The notes: generated by a model not told the origin, from the letters alone. Shown: positions 35,636 to 44,128, counted from the stretch's first letter. The stretch: DNA of 64,000 nt from Candidatus Zymogenaceae bacterium (GCA_016931225.1 JAFGFE010000039.1:62001-126000); one strand, 5' to 3'. A program made the numbers and translations.

Positions 35636-36130
35636 ATGGATTCTTACAAGCCGTATACCATCTCGATCGACAAAGACGGGCTGTGGTATTACAACGGACG
35701 TCAGATTATTCACCCCACGGTCCTGAGAATGTTCAACGACGGGCTCAGTCTGCTTGATGACGGAACGTACATTCTTGAGGTTGAGGGAGATCGGGCGCCG
35801 GTGGAGGTGGAGGACGCGCCGATCGTGGTTCGGGGCGTCATGCCGGTCAAGGATCGTGATGACGGATTGGTCGGTTTCATCCTGGCCCTTTCCGACGATA
35901 CGAAAGAAGCGCTGGACCCTGACACCCTCAGTATCAATGAAAAGAACATTCCATACTGCATAGTGAAGAGGGAGGGCGTAAACGCCCCCCGGGGGCTGAT
36001 GGCCCGGTTCACATCCAAGGCGTACTACGCCCTGGCGGAATATATCGAACATGACGAGGATGAAGACGCCTATTTCATCGAGACCGTGCGGAAGAGATTT
36101 ACAATACCGTATCAGGGGGCCGATGCATGA
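35636..36130 (+). CDS. DUF1285-like protein
   Basis: A 164-residue soluble protein. YTISIDKDGLWYYNGRQIIHPTVLRMFNDGLSLLDDGTYILEVEGDRAPVEVEDAPIVV follows the DUF1285 pattern (a small dimeric two-domain fold known from structural genomics). A paralogue is encoded at 38244-38663; aligning them supports ATG 35636 over in-frame ATGs at 35597 and 35624. The last four bases overlap the next gene. Function unknown; the two copies bracket an Sm-like, a GGDEF-like and an HD gene. Confidence 0.65.
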   Translation: MDSYKPYTISIDKDGLWYYNGRQIIHPTVLRMFNDGLSLLDDGTYILEVEGDRAPVEVEDAPIVVRGVMPVKDRDDGLVGFILALSDDTKEALDPDTLSINEKNIPYCIVKREGVNAPRGLMARFTSKAYYALAEYIEHDEDEDAYFIETVRKRFTIPYQGADA

Positions 36131-36321
36131 GGGGAGATCTGGGCAGCCTTGTCGGCAAGGATGTGGAAGTCATGGCCAATGGTACCGTCTACAGGGGAAG
36201 GCTCATTGAGGTGGGGATCGAGGAGGTGTACCTCAGAGCCGATACGAGATGGATTACCATCATGACCTCAGCGGTTAGCGAAATACATGAGATTCACAGC
36301 TCCGAGACCGTGGATCGATGA
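36127..36321 (+). CDS. Small Sm-like (SH3-type barrel) protein
   Basis: A 64-residue protein. LVGKDVEVMANGTVYRGRLIEVGIEEVYLRADTRWITIMTSAVSEI has the five-strand spacing and turn glycines of LSm/Hfq-like small barrels, including the G at the strand-2 bend and a final SAVSEI strand. It could bind RNA or merely serve as a scaffold. The ATG overlaps the DUF1285-like stop (ATGA), so the two proteins are probably made together. The fold call is inference from pattern. Confidence 0.55.
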   Translation: MRGDLGSLVGKDVEVMANGTVYRGRLIEVGIEEVYLRADTRWITIMTSAVSEIHEIHSSETVDR

Positions 36322-36355
36322 CCGCCGGATAAATTCATATGTGGAGTGACAGATT

Positions 36356-37600
36356 ATGTACAGTCCAACGGCGCTTTTTTCCATTAATGCATCGTTAATA
36401 TGCGTGGCCTTTTCGGCGCTTTTCTTTATTTTATATCTTTCCATTGATCGAAGGGCCCAGTTTCTCGGATACTGCCTGGTAACCCTGGCGCTGGCGATTC
36501 ACCAGGCGGCGATTGTGCTTCGCGTGTTGTTTGAAAACAATCACGAGCAATACCTGTTTTGGATCAAGGTGGCATATATTGTTGCCGTACTCATCGGCGG
36601 TGCCCTGACCGCCGTGTCGAACATGCTGACAGGTCGGACGGTTCGTTCGAGGCTCCTGCTGCTGTTCACCGTGACCGTGGTGCTGGTTGTGCTGCTTGTG
36701 TTTACGCCGCTGTTCGGCGACGTTACCGAAACGGGGCAAGACGGATATACCTTTACGCCGGGTCTGACGGTATATATCGTCGGCCTGTTCCTGGTGGTTC
36801 TCTTGTGTGTCGTCGTCGCCCGCCTGTTGTATCCCTTCTTCCTCGGGGAAAGGAATCCCCGAGCCAAATCATATGTCATCGTGGCCGTTGCCGCAGGTTT
36901 CCTCATGCTTTCCCTGATAATGGACATCGCGGTGGATTTCGGCATCGTCACCCCTCTCCGCTGTGCCTATTCGGCGCCGGGGGCCATCATCTGGGTGGTC
37001 GTGGGCGCGGTGGGGATCTTGTACCAGTATTATCGGATGGTGGCGCCGGGGAAACGGGTGCTCGTGCACCTGCGCGAATCCCGTGATACGCTTGCCGCCG
37101 ACAAGATGGCGATTTCCGACAATCTGACGAATCTATTCACCAGGGACTTTTTTGATGAAAATATCGAGGCGGAGGTCCTGGACTCGATACAGCAGAACCG
37201 CTCACTCTCTCTGATGATGATAGAGCTTGACGACTTTAAAAACGTGAAAAAGGTGCTGGGCAACGAATTGAGCGACAATCTCATATCCGAGATAGCGGCC
37301 GTTATCAAGCGGCATCTCAAGGGAAGCGACATTCCCGCCCGGTACGAGATGGAAATGTTCGCGATACTCCTGCCCAATACCAGCACGCCGGGCGCCGAGG
37401 AGGTTGCCGAGCGCATCAGGCATATAGTGGAGGAAATGGAGTTTCTCTCTCCCGGAAATCCTGATGTAAGGGTGACCGTCTCTATGGGTGTTGCGACATT
37501 GCGGGGATCCGACGTGCCCGCTGATCTGATGAAAAGGTGTGTGGATTCCCTGAAGTCTTCGATAAAACACGGCGGGAACCGGGTGAGTGTTGCCACGTGA
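36356..37600 (+). CDS. Multi-pass membrane protein with degenerate GGDEF domain
   Basis: A 414-residue protein. Residues 1-230 hold seven hydrophobic segments, beginning LFSINASLICVAFSALFFILYLSI, similar in layout to 7TM sensor regions of signalling proteins. The C-terminal 170 residues follow a GGDEF domain: DNLTNLFTRDFFDENIEAEV, LMMIELDDFKNVKKVLG, and VSMGVATLRGSDVPADLMKRCVDSLKSSIKHGGNRV. The active-site GGDEF is replaced by EMEMF at 331-335, so diguanylate cyclase activity is not expected. It may be a GTP/c-di-GMP sensor or a regulator of partners. The stop overlaps the HD gene. Confidence 0.8.
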   Translation: MYSPTALFSINASLICVAFSALFFILYLSIDRRAQFLGYCLVTLALAIHQAAIVLRVLFENNHEQYLFWIKVAYIVAVLIGGALTAVSNMLTGRTVRSRLLLLFTVTVVLVVLLVFTPLFGDVTETGQDGYTFTPGLTVYIVGLFLVVLLCVVVARLLYPFFLGERNPRAKSYVIVAVAAGFLMLSLIMDIAVDFGIVTPLRCAYSAPGAIIWVVVGAVGILYQYYRMVAPGKRVLVHLRESRDTLAADKMAISDNLTNLFTRDFFDENIEAEVLDSIQQNRSLSLMMIELDDFKNVKKVLGNELSDNLISEIAAVIKRHLKGSDIPARYEMEMFAILLPNTSTPGAEEVAERIRHIVEEMEFLSPGNPDVRVTVSMGVATLRGSDVPADLMKRCVDSLKSSIKHGGNRVSVAT

Positions 37601-38202
37601 CGATCCTCTCCGATCATTTCGATCCAACCGACGATCCGCTGTTTTGTGACCTGATCGATGCGGTACGGGAGTGTTTTGTCGATGACGATTCCCATGGGAT
37701 GAATCACGCCCTGAACACCCTGGATTTTGCGCTGGCGATCGCCGACGGGCTGAAAAGAAGAGAAGGTGCGGATATCGACCTCTACGCCCTGGCCGCCGCC
37801 GCCCTGATGCACGATATCGGCAGGGAGAATATCTTCTTTGATCCGGGGCACGGCGGGCGGGGCGCACGGCGCGCCGATGATATCCTCACGAGGTTGGGCG
37901 CCCCCTGGGATCGTGAGAAGATCATGCGTCTCATCGCCCTGCATGACGAAGAGGGGATCGACTGTGAGTCGGAGCCGATGGAGCTGATAATCCTCAGGGA
38001 TGCCGACAAGCTGGAGCTTTTGCGCATCGGGCCGGATTATCTTGACCTTGATCGACTGGTCACCCGGGAGGCGCTGGCTCTTGTCGAAGAGGTACTGGCC
38101 CGATACGATACCGGAGATAACGAGTATCGGAAACGGGCCGATGAAACGACCAGACGGGCGAAAGGCCTGCTGGGAAAGAGAGAGCATAACACGGCACCGT
38201 AA
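37597..38202 (+). CDS. HD-domain phosphohydrolase
   Basis: A 201-residue cytoplasmic protein of the HD superfamily. Metal-ligand motifs are SHGMNHALNTLDFALAI (first His), ALMHDIGR (the HD pair), ALHDEEG and RDADKLELLRIG. Such enzymes cleave nucleotides or phosphoesters; the substrate is unknown. The GTG start overlaps the stop of the GGDEF-like gene (GTGA), a strong hint that the pair works together. It could degrade a nucleotide signal that the membrane protein senses, but that is inference. Confidence 0.85.
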   Translation: MTILSDHFDPTDDPLFCDLIDAVRECFVDDDSHGMNHALNTLDFALAIADGLKRREGADIDLYALAAAALMHDIGRENIFFDPGHGGRGARRADDILTRLGAPWDREKIMRLIALHDEEGIDCESEPMELIILRDADKLELLRIGPDYLDLDRLVTREALALVEEVLARYDTGDNEYRKRADETTRRAKGLLGKREHNTAP

Positions 38203-38243
38203 CAGGAGCGGTATACATATTCAAGGAGAACGGGAGGCGCATC

Positions 38244-38663
38244 ATGGAGTCTCAACAGCTTTTTTTTCGCATCGATTATGAAGGACGGTGGTATGGTCCA
38301 GACGGCAAAGAGGTAAACGAGGCGAGCATCTATTTTTTGACAAATAACATCCGCTCCGATGAAAACGGGTATTTTGTCGGCATGGGATTCGGCCCGGCAA
38401 AGCTGATTGTTGAGGACGTCCCGTTTGTCATCCAGACGGTACAGAGAAAAGACGGCGATCCCCCCTTTCTTGAGCTGGTACTCACCGACGGCGTCACGGA
38501 AGCGCTGGATCCTGAGACCCTCTCGATAAAAAAAGGCGAGGTCGATCTCTACTACTGCATGGTGCGGGGTGGGCAGTTCCCGGCCCGGTTTTCGGACGAG
38601 GCGGCCCGGGTGCTCGAACAGTACCTCACCAGGGAGGAGGATAGTGTTTTCCTGACCCTGTAA
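38244..38663 (+). CDS. DUF1285-like protein, second copy
   Basis: A 139-residue soluble protein homologous to the 35636 product: FRIDYEGRWYGPDGKEVNEASIYFL against ISIDKDGLWYYNGRQIIHPTVLRMF, then VEDVPFVIQTV and TEALDPETLSIKKGEV against KEALDPDTLSINEKNI. It lacks the C-terminal 20-25 residues of the first copy. GGGAGG precedes the ATG. It closes the five-gene group from 35636. Confidence 0.65.
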   Translation: MESQQLFFRIDYEGRWYGPDGKEVNEASIYFLTNNIRSDENGYFVGMGFGPAKLIVEDVPFVIQTVQRKDGDPPFLELVLTDGVTEALDPETLSIKKGEVDLYYCMVRGGQFPARFSDEAARVLEQYLTREEDSVFLTL

Positions 38664-38804
38664 AAAGTGTGGGTGTCCTTGGTGTCTTGACGGCGATACA
38701 TCTTTTCCGTGTCGCCGTTTGCGTATTGCGAAATGTCGAACGAACCGGGGCCGCTTTTTTCCGTCTTTAGCGATCCATTACGAGGAAAATCCCTTTATTT
38801 GTCC

Positions 38805-38833
38805 TTGACAAAAACCGGTCAGCCGTTTATTGT
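38805..38833 (+). promoter_or_regulatory. Sigma70-type promoter
   Basis: TTGACA at 38805-38810 and TATTGT at 38828-38833 with a 17-base spacer, about 40 bases before the expected leader end at the ATG 38881. Confidence 0.65.
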
Positions 38834-38880
38834 ATCGACCATTCGAAGAGTATACCATATCTATTTTTTAAGCTTTCATC

Positions 38881-39993
38881 ATGCAGATAATTGAAGTAGT
38901 GGACAAAAGAGATCTGAAGGATTTTGTGAAATTTCCTTTTGATCTCTATCGAGACCACCCGGTCTGGGTGCCGCCGCTGAGAATAATGGCTAACCGGGAA
39001 TTCGATCGAAAGAAAAACGGTTTTTTCGAACACGCCGACGCCGCTTTTTTCATGGTCAAAGACGGCGATCGGGTCCTGGGGCGCATCGCCGCATTTATCA
39101 ATCTCAATTACTTGAAACATTACGACGACAAGGTCGGTTTTTTCGGTTCATTTGAATCGGTGGATGATCAGGAAGTGGCGCGCCTTCTGGTGCACGGCGC
39201 CTGCGATTGGCTGAAGGAGCGGGGCATGGATCTCATCCGCGGCCCGTATAATTTCACCTCCCAGAGCACCGGATGCCTCATTGAGGGGTTCGACCAGGCG
39301 CAGATTTGCCTGAGTCCCTACAATTATCCATACTATGATCGGATACTCCGGAGTACGGAACTGGTAAAAATAAGAGACCTGAACGCCTATTACGGTGATT
39401 CCCTGGAGCGGTATACGTTTCCGGATCGCTTCACCCGGTACGCGGAACTTCTGATGAAACGATACGGCGTGACGGTTCGTACCCTGCAAAAGATGCGGCT
39501 CCACGATGATATTCTGGACCTGATACGGGTGGGAAACCAGGCATCCAGCGGGAACTGGGGATTCGTCCCCGCCGACGAGGCGGAGGTCGACGAGATTGTC
39601 CGCAGTTTTAAACCGGTAATGGATCCCGACGCGGTCTTCCTGATGTACAAGGGGGAGACGCCCATCGGTTACGCCATCGCTCTGCCGGATATCAACCGCA
39701 TCATCAAGAAACTGGACGGGAGGCTCTTTCCCTTTGGTATTTTTCGTTTAAAGTACGGTGTGAAGAGGCTCCGGGAATACCGCCTCCTCGGGCTGGGGCT
39801 GGTACCGCAGTACCAGAGCAAGGCCCTGGACACGCTGCTCTATTACAGCATTTTTAAAAGCCTCATCAAGAAACATGCCCGGCTGGAGGCGAACTGGGTT
39901 CTGGAGAGTAACTACAAGATGAACCACGCCCTCGTCAAGCTCAACATGAAACTCACGAAGCGCTACCGGCTCTACCAGAAGCCGCTGGACTGA
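38881..39993 (+). CDS. GNAT-fold acyltransferase-like protein
   Basis: A 370-residue soluble protein. The N-terminal half (VKFPFDLYRDHPVWVPPLR, FFMVKDGDRVLGRIAAFINLNYL, VGFFGSFESVDDQEVARLLVHGACDWLKERGMDLIRGPYNFT) and the C-terminal YRLLGLGLVPQYQSKALDTLLYYSI resemble an acyl-CoA N-acyltransferase fold in a family of uncharacterised proteins. No substrate can be named. It is a single gene with its own promoter and a strong terminator, so it is regulated alone. A start without clear Shine-Dalgarno is noted. Confidence 0.65.
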   Translation: MQIIEVVDKRDLKDFVKFPFDLYRDHPVWVPPLRIMANREFDRKKNGFFEHADAAFFMVKDGDRVLGRIAAFINLNYLKHYDDKVGFFGSFESVDDQEVARLLVHGACDWLKERGMDLIRGPYNFTSQSTGCLIEGFDQAQICLSPYNYPYYDRILRSTELVKIRDLNAYYGDSLERYTFPDRFTRYAELLMKRYGVTVRTLQKMRLHDDILDLIRVGNQASSGNWGFVPADEAEVDEIVRSFKPVMDPDAVFLMYKGETPIGYAIALPDINRIIKKLDGRLFPFGIFRLKYGVKRLREYRLLGLGLVPQYQSKALDTLLYYSIFKSLIKKHARLEANWVLESNYKMNHALVKLNMKLTKRYRLYQKPLD

Positions 39994-40044
39994 ACACGTC
40001 GCCGAAAAACGGCGCACCTCTCGCGTCTGCATGACCGAAAAACA

Positions 40045-40075
40045 CCCCCTTCGATTGGCAAGAAGGGGGTTTTTT
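40045..40075 (+). terminator. Intrinsic terminator
   Basis: CCCCCTTC / GAAGGGGG with a 9-base loop followed by TTTTTT, 52 bases after the acyltransferase-like stop. Confidence 0.9.
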
Positions 40076-40125
40076 ATGCCCGATGATACGGAACCGCCGT
40101 GTATACAGAATCGCCGCCCGGGCGG

Positions 40126-40725
40126 TTATCGGTGCAGCACGGTGATCTCCACATCTCCCGGCGTGCCGATGATGCCGGCCAGGTTCACCACATATATCGA
40201 ACCGTGGGATACCCCGGGGGGAATGCGGAGAGAGAACCTGCCGATTGTTCTTCCCTCCGCGTCCGGTACGGAAATATCGAACACACCGCCCCGCATCGCT
40301 TCATATCGGGTCAGGTATATTTCAAGACAGCGCCGGGTGTGAGGGGGGATCGATCGGGAGTCAAACGTATCTGCATTGCGAATATGGGGGGTGATGGTAA
40401 AAAAGCGTTCGAACAGGGATGAAAACGTGTCGAAAACAGACCGCGACGGCTGGGGCGCCGGTCCGGAGCGCCTCAATGGACGACCGGACCGGGCAAAAAC
40501 ATCGGGGGACGGGGAGATTGTCGGCAGGATGGCATCGTACTCGGCGCGTTTCCTTCGGTCACCCAGTATCTCATAGGCCTCCTGCACATTGTACAGGTCT
40601 TCCGCGGTCATATCGCAGTCAAGAGAGTCGGGATGACACCGTTTGATACTATCCCGGTAGGCTCGTTTTATCCTTTCAACAGAGGCATCCCGGGGTATGC
40701 CGAGTATTTTATAATAATCCTTCAA
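40126..40725 (-). CDS. J-domain protein without zinc finger
   Basis: A 199-residue J-protein. Residues 1-65 are a J domain (DYYKILGIPRDASVERIKRAYRDSIKRCHPDS) with the HPD motif needed to stimulate DnaK. A Ser/Pro/Arg-rich linker follows, then one C-terminal substrate-binding-like domain (CLEIYLTRYEAMRGGVFDISVPDAEGRTIGRFSLRIPPGVSHGS). There is no cysteine-rich zinc finger and only one such domain, so it is a short type II or specialised co-chaperone. The start appears to be TTG. It is the third gene of a minus-strand unit behind two Hsp20 genes. Confidence 0.88.
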   Translation of the reverse strand: MKDYYKILGIPRDASVERIKRAYRDSIKRCHPDSLDCDMTAEDLYNVQEAYEILGDRRKRAEYDAILPTISPSPDVFARSGRPLRRSGPAPQPSRSVFDTFSSLFERFFTITPHIRNADTFDSRSIPPHTRRCLEIYLTRYEAMRGGVFDISVPDAEGRTIGRFSLRIPPGVSHGSIYVVNLAGIIGTPGDVEITVLHR

Positions 40726-40756
40726 CGTACCGCTCGTCCCGTGTTCTTAAGATAAA

Positions 40757-41155
40757 TTACGATACGGCGATCTTTCTCGGTTTTGCCTTTTCAACCTTCG
40801 GCAGCACCAATGTCAGGACTCCGTTGGTCAGTTGTGCCGAGATTTTTTCCTGGTCAATCACCTCGCTGAGGGTGAACTGCCTCTGGTAATTGCCCACGCC
40901 GTATTCACGAACGAGATAGCGGCGCTCCTCGTCTTCGACATCGGCCTTGCCCAGGATGGTCAGGGTGTCGTCCCTCAGGTCGATCTCAAGGTTCTTCGGA
41001 TCAACTCCGGGCAAATCCGCCAGCAGGGTCAGCTCTTTTTCGGTTTCATATATGTCCACTCGGGGGCGATAGTATACGCCCTCTCGGGTGCCCTCGGCCT
41101 TGGCCGATGATTCGGACTGTGTGCTTTTCTGTACTTCAAGTTCCTTGTCTTTCAT
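40757..41155 (-). CDS. Small heat-shock protein, Hsp20 family
   Basis: A 132-residue alpha-crystallin-type chaperone. The domain runs from YRPRVDIYETEKELTLLADLPGVDPKNLEIDLRDDTLTI to the signature LTNGVLTLVLPKVEKAKPRKIAVS, with the conserved NGVL motif. The N-terminal arm is short and charged, lacking a terminal IxI motif. GGAGGG precedes the ATG. It sits 31 bases downstream of the second Hsp20 gene and shares its promoter. Confidence 0.95.
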   Translation of the reverse strand: MKDKELEVQKSTQSESSAKAEGTREGVYYRPRVDIYETEKELTLLADLPGVDPKNLEIDLRDDTLTILGKADVEDEERRYLVREYGVGNYQRQFTLSEVIDQEKISAQLTNGVLTLVLPKVEKAKPRKIAVS

Positions 41156-41186
41156 GGATCGTCCCTCCTTCTCTCAAAAGGGTGGA

Positions 41187-41639
41187 TCATTCATTGGCCT
41201 TGATGGTGATCTGTTTTGGCTTGGACTCCTCGGCCTTGGCCATCTTCACCGTCAGGACGCCGTTCTTCAGGCTCGCCTCGACCTTTTCAGGATCGATTCG
41301 GTCTCCCAAGGTGACGACCCGGGAAAACTTACCGCCGCTTCGCTCCCGGCGATGGTAGTTGACGTCCTCTGCATCTTCGATCTTTCGCTCTCCCTTGAGG
41401 GTAATGCTGTCGTAGACCGCCGTGATTTCCAGGTCCTTCTGCTCGATCCCCGGAATCTCCGCGTTGAGAAAGTAGTTGTCGCTGTCCTCGTACACATTTA
41501 CCGCCGGGAACACCCCCATGGTCCGGGGTCCCCCCTCTCCGGGAGAGAAATGATCCACAATACGGGCCATCTGCTGCTGCAGCCGGGAGAACTCATTTAA
41601 AAACGGATCCCTCGGCACAAACCATCTGTAACGGTTCAT
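41187..41639 (-). CDS. Small heat-shock protein, Hsp20 family
   Basis: A 150-residue Hsp20 with the layout of HspA-type proteins: N-terminal MNRYRWFVPRDPFLNEFSRLQQQMARI, alpha-crystallin domain with VNVYEDSDNYFLNAEIPGIEQKDLEI and ASLKNGVLTVKMAKAEESKPKQITI. ATG at 41639 is chosen for the GGAGGG 6 bases upstream; the frame extends to 41780 without support. First gene of a three-gene chaperone unit (Hsp20, Hsp20, J-protein) that likely responds to heat or protein damage. Confidence 0.95.
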   Translation of the reverse strand: MNRYRWFVPRDPFLNEFSRLQQQMARIVDHFSPGEGGPRTMGVFPAVNVYEDSDNYFLNAEIPGIEQKDLEITAVYDSITLKGERKIEDAEDVNYHRRERSGGKFSRVVTLGDRIDPEKVEASLKNGVLTVKMAKAEESKPKQITIKANE

Positions 41640-41700
41640 GATATCCCTCCTTCTTTCCTGTATACTCTTTACACTGAATACATGTCTCGCTTTTAAAAAA

Positions 41701-41728
41701 AATATAATCATGTTTTTTCTGATGTCAA
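41701..41728 (-). promoter_or_regulatory. Sigma70-type promoter of the chaperone unit
   Basis: On the minus strand TTGACA (41728-41723) and TATATT (41706-41701) are 16 bases apart, about 60 bases upstream of the Hsp20 start. No CIRCE inverted repeat was seen. Confidence 0.65.
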
Positions 41729-41748
41729 GGGGACGTGATGTGTCCTGT

Positions 41749-41777
41749 TTGACAATATACAGAATGACGCATATAAT
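41749..41777 (+). promoter_or_regulatory. Perfect consensus sigma70 promoter
   Basis: TTGACA at 41749-41754, a 17-base spacer and TATAAT at 41772-41777, all exact consensus. GGAGG at 41786-41790 and the ATG at 41801 follow, giving a leader of only about 17 bases. It is divergent from the chaperone promoter 21 bases away. Confidence 0.85.
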
Positions 41778-41800
41778 CATGCGATTGGAGGACTACGTAT

Positions 41801-42583
41801 ATGCAGCATGGAAAAAACGATGAAGGAGGGGGGCAGGACATCGGGCTTGGTGTACCGTCGAAACTGACCGTCGGTTTCGTTTTAAGAGAGCTTCGAGGCG
41901 TTTTTATTTTTATCGCCGTCATTTCGGCCGTGTATGTCGGATTTCGTTTTTCACCCTGGTACGGCGCGTTTACCGTTGCCGAGTTTGATGAGCATCTCAG
42001 GTCCCTGGGATACCTGGCGATGCCGATTCATATCGTCTGTTTTGTGATTCTGCCCCTTTTTATCTTTCCTATTACACCGCTGTGCGTGGCGGGTGGGGTG
42101 CTGTTCGGCACGGGGCTCGGCTTTGTGATCTCAGCCGTCGGATACATTCTCAATTCCTGGGCGGGTTTTCTCATTTCAAAAAGCATGTTCAGAAAGCGTA
42201 TCGAGCGTCTGGTGCGGGGTCGGGGAATGGACATCGACAAAGGAATCGCTTCTCACGGTATCCTCTCCACGTTTCTCATTCGGTTTTTCCCCTTCACTCC
42301 CGCAGGATTCCAAAACTACCTCGTGGGCCTCTCCGGGGTAGGTTTTCGCCATTTCACCATCGGCAGCATACTGGGCGGAATTCCCTGGGTGTTCGTTCTC
42401 GTGTTCATAGGCGGTGCCTTTTTCACCGATCGGGCTTCTGTTTTTCTCTCGTCGATTCTTCTTTTTTTATTTATTTGTGTTGTATCGCTCATCATTACAT
42501 TTTACAATAGAGACAAAATATTGGGAAAAACGTCGAAGAATGGACACAGTCATGTTCGAACGCATAATGAGGAACGCACATGA
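41801..42583 (+). CDS. VTT/DedA-family membrane protein (TVP38/TMEM64-like)
   Basis: A 260-residue inner-membrane protein with about six hydrophobic segments. The VTT domain is visible as FPITPLCVAGGVLFGTGLGFVISAVGYILNSWAGFLISK followed by FLIRFFPFTPAGFQNYLVGLSGVGFRHFTIGS, the re-entrant loop pair of the family. Relatives act in phospholipid or undecaprenyl-phosphate translocation across the membrane; which lipid here is unknown. It has a perfect promoter. The stop overlaps the next gene (ATGA). Confidence 0.88.
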   Translation: MQHGKNDEGGGQDIGLGVPSKLTVGFVLRELRGVFIFIAVISAVYVGFRFSPWYGAFTVAEFDEHLRSLGYLAMPIHIVCFVILPLFIFPITPLCVAGGVLFGTGLGFVISAVGYILNSWAGFLISKSMFRKRIERLVRGRGMDIDKGIASHGILSTFLIRFFPFTPAGFQNYLVGLSGVGFRHFTIGSILGGIPWVFVLVFIGGAFFTDRASVFLSSILLFLFICVVSLIITFYNRDKILGKTSKNGHSHVRTHNEERT

Positions 42584-43050
42584 TTTCCGAAAAATTTATT
42601 AGGATGATCGAAGACAACGCCGAGGAAATTACCGGCTACTGGATTGCAGATATCAGGGAGAACATCACGACTCCCGTGTTTCACCTGATGTCCGACGAGA
42701 TATGCATTCCATACGGAACGTCCCTGATACAGGAGCTGGGTGATTGGCTGGACGAGGGGAAAAAGGGTCGAGACGTCAAGGACGTGTATCTGGCTCTCGG
42801 AAAAAAGCGGGCGGAAGAGGGGATTGCCCTGGGAGATATCGTCAGCGCTCATCTGCTCCTGAAACGGCACATCTGGCTGTATGTCCTGTCTCACGGTTTT
42901 CTCTCCACCGCGTTTGAACTCTACCAGGTCCTCGAGTTGAATAATCGGGTCGTTCACTTTTTCGACAACCTCGTCTTTTGGCTCGTCTATGGATACGAAT
43001 CGGAGACGACGGCGAAGATCAAGGGAATGGAACGGTTATTTACAGAGTAG
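42580..43050 (+). CDS. RsbR N-terminal-like sensory domain protein
   Basis: A 156-residue all-helical soluble protein. The segment ITGYWIADIRENITTPVFHLMSDEICIPYGTSLIQELGDWLDEGKKG, then LGKKRAEEGIALGDIVSAHLLLKRHIWLYVLSHG, follows the RsbRD_N/globin-like sensor pattern found in deltaproteobacterial signalling proteins. No output domain is attached. It overlaps the DedA-like gene by four bases, suggesting they are translated together, and could modulate a partner in trans. Confidence 0.6.
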   Translation: MISEKFIRMIEDNAEEITGYWIADIRENITTPVFHLMSDEICIPYGTSLIQELGDWLDEGKKGRDVKDVYLALGKKRAEEGIALGDIVSAHLLLKRHIWLYVLSHGFLSTAFELYQVLELNNRVVHFFDNLVFWLVYGYESETTAKIKGMERLFTE

Positions 43051-43095
43051 TCCGCACGGTACTGAGACACTCCGAGACGTCTGAAAAACCCAGTA

Positions 43096-44097
43096 ATGGA
43101 TATTTCCGAAAGAGAGAAATGGCGTAATTACCTGCGCGAAATGGGGATTGTCATCATCCGAATACCCATGTCGATGGATATTTCTCACTCCAACGCCTAT
43201 TTTATCGACGGTCCCTCTCCTCTTTTGATCGACACCGGATACCCGAGCAATGAGGCGGTGAAGGTCTTGGAGGAGACTCTCAATTCAGCGGGATTCAGTA
43301 TTACGGATGTCCAGACTATTCTCCTGACACACAGTCATGATGATCATGCCGGCCTTGCGACGCATATCAGGGACATGACAGGGGCCAGGGTGCTCATTCA
43401 CCATCGGGAACGGGGCGTTGCGGACGACGAGGCATTCAAAAAATACACACACCGGGTCGTTGATTGTTTTCGTGAAATCGGAACACCTCCCGCCGAGGTG
43501 GAGAATTGTCAGAAGATTCTGTCCGAACAACTCTCCAAGCGAATCGGTGTATCCATCATACCGGACGGGTTACTCACCGGTGGGGATGAATTCGATACCG
43601 GTGCCGGACGGTTGAGGGTAGTCGAAACGCCGGGACATTCCGAGGGATCGGTATCATTTCATATCGAAGGAGCGGGGTTGTTGTTCACCGGGGATCTGAT
43701 CTCCGCCAACTACAATCCCCTTTCAGTGTTGATGATGGATTACGAAAGAAGGGGCGCTGTATCGGCATACGACGCGATGATGAAATCCATTAACAGGATA
43801 TTGGAGATATCTCCCAGGCTGCTTTTGCCGGGCCACGGGAGGCCCATCGATACCTGGGAGCGGCTCATCGAACGGATAACGTCGGTCCAGGGTACGCTGA
43901 CAGGCAGCATCAGGGAATTGCTTCGGGCGGAGAAGGAGCTCTCCGTCTATAAAATCACCCGCCTGATGTATCCCGGCGCGAAGGGCCCCGGGATGATTCC
44001 GGCCGTAAACATGGTGCTGGGCATTCTGGAGCGATTGAACCGGGAGCATATCGTGGACCGTGTCGACAACGGGGTGGTCCGATTTATCTCGTCCTGA
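43096..44097 (+). CDS. Metallo-beta-lactamase-fold hydrolase
   Basis: A 333-residue MBL-fold protein. Metal-binding motifs are THSHDDHAG (HxHxDH) near residue 78, ETPGHSEGS near 178, GDLISANY near 200 and LPGHGRP near 252. The C-terminal 80 residues (ELSVYKITRLMYPGAKGPGMIPAVNMVLGILERLNREHIVDRV) form a helical extension like that of LACTB2-type hydrolases. Substrate could be a thioester or other ester; its position before two crotonases and an acyl-CoA ligase suggests acyl-CoA chemistry, but this is inference. Confidence 0.88.
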   Translation: MDISEREKWRNYLREMGIVIIRIPMSMDISHSNAYFIDGPSPLLIDTGYPSNEAVKVLEETLNSAGFSITDVQTILLTHSHDDHAGLATHIRDMTGARVLIHHRERGVADDEAFKKYTHRVVDCFREIGTPPAEVENCQKILSEQLSKRIGVSIIPDGLLTGGDEFDTGAGRLRVVETPGHSEGSVSFHIEGAGLLFTGDLISANYNPLSVLMMDYERRGAVSAYDAMMKSINRILEISPRLLLPGHGRPIDTWERLIERITSVQGTLTGSIRELLRAEKELSVYKITRLMYPGAKGPGMIPAVNMVLGILERLNREHIVDRVDNGVVRFISS

Positions 44098-44128
44098 CTG
44101 AACATCAAAACTTAGGGGGAGTGGAGAG

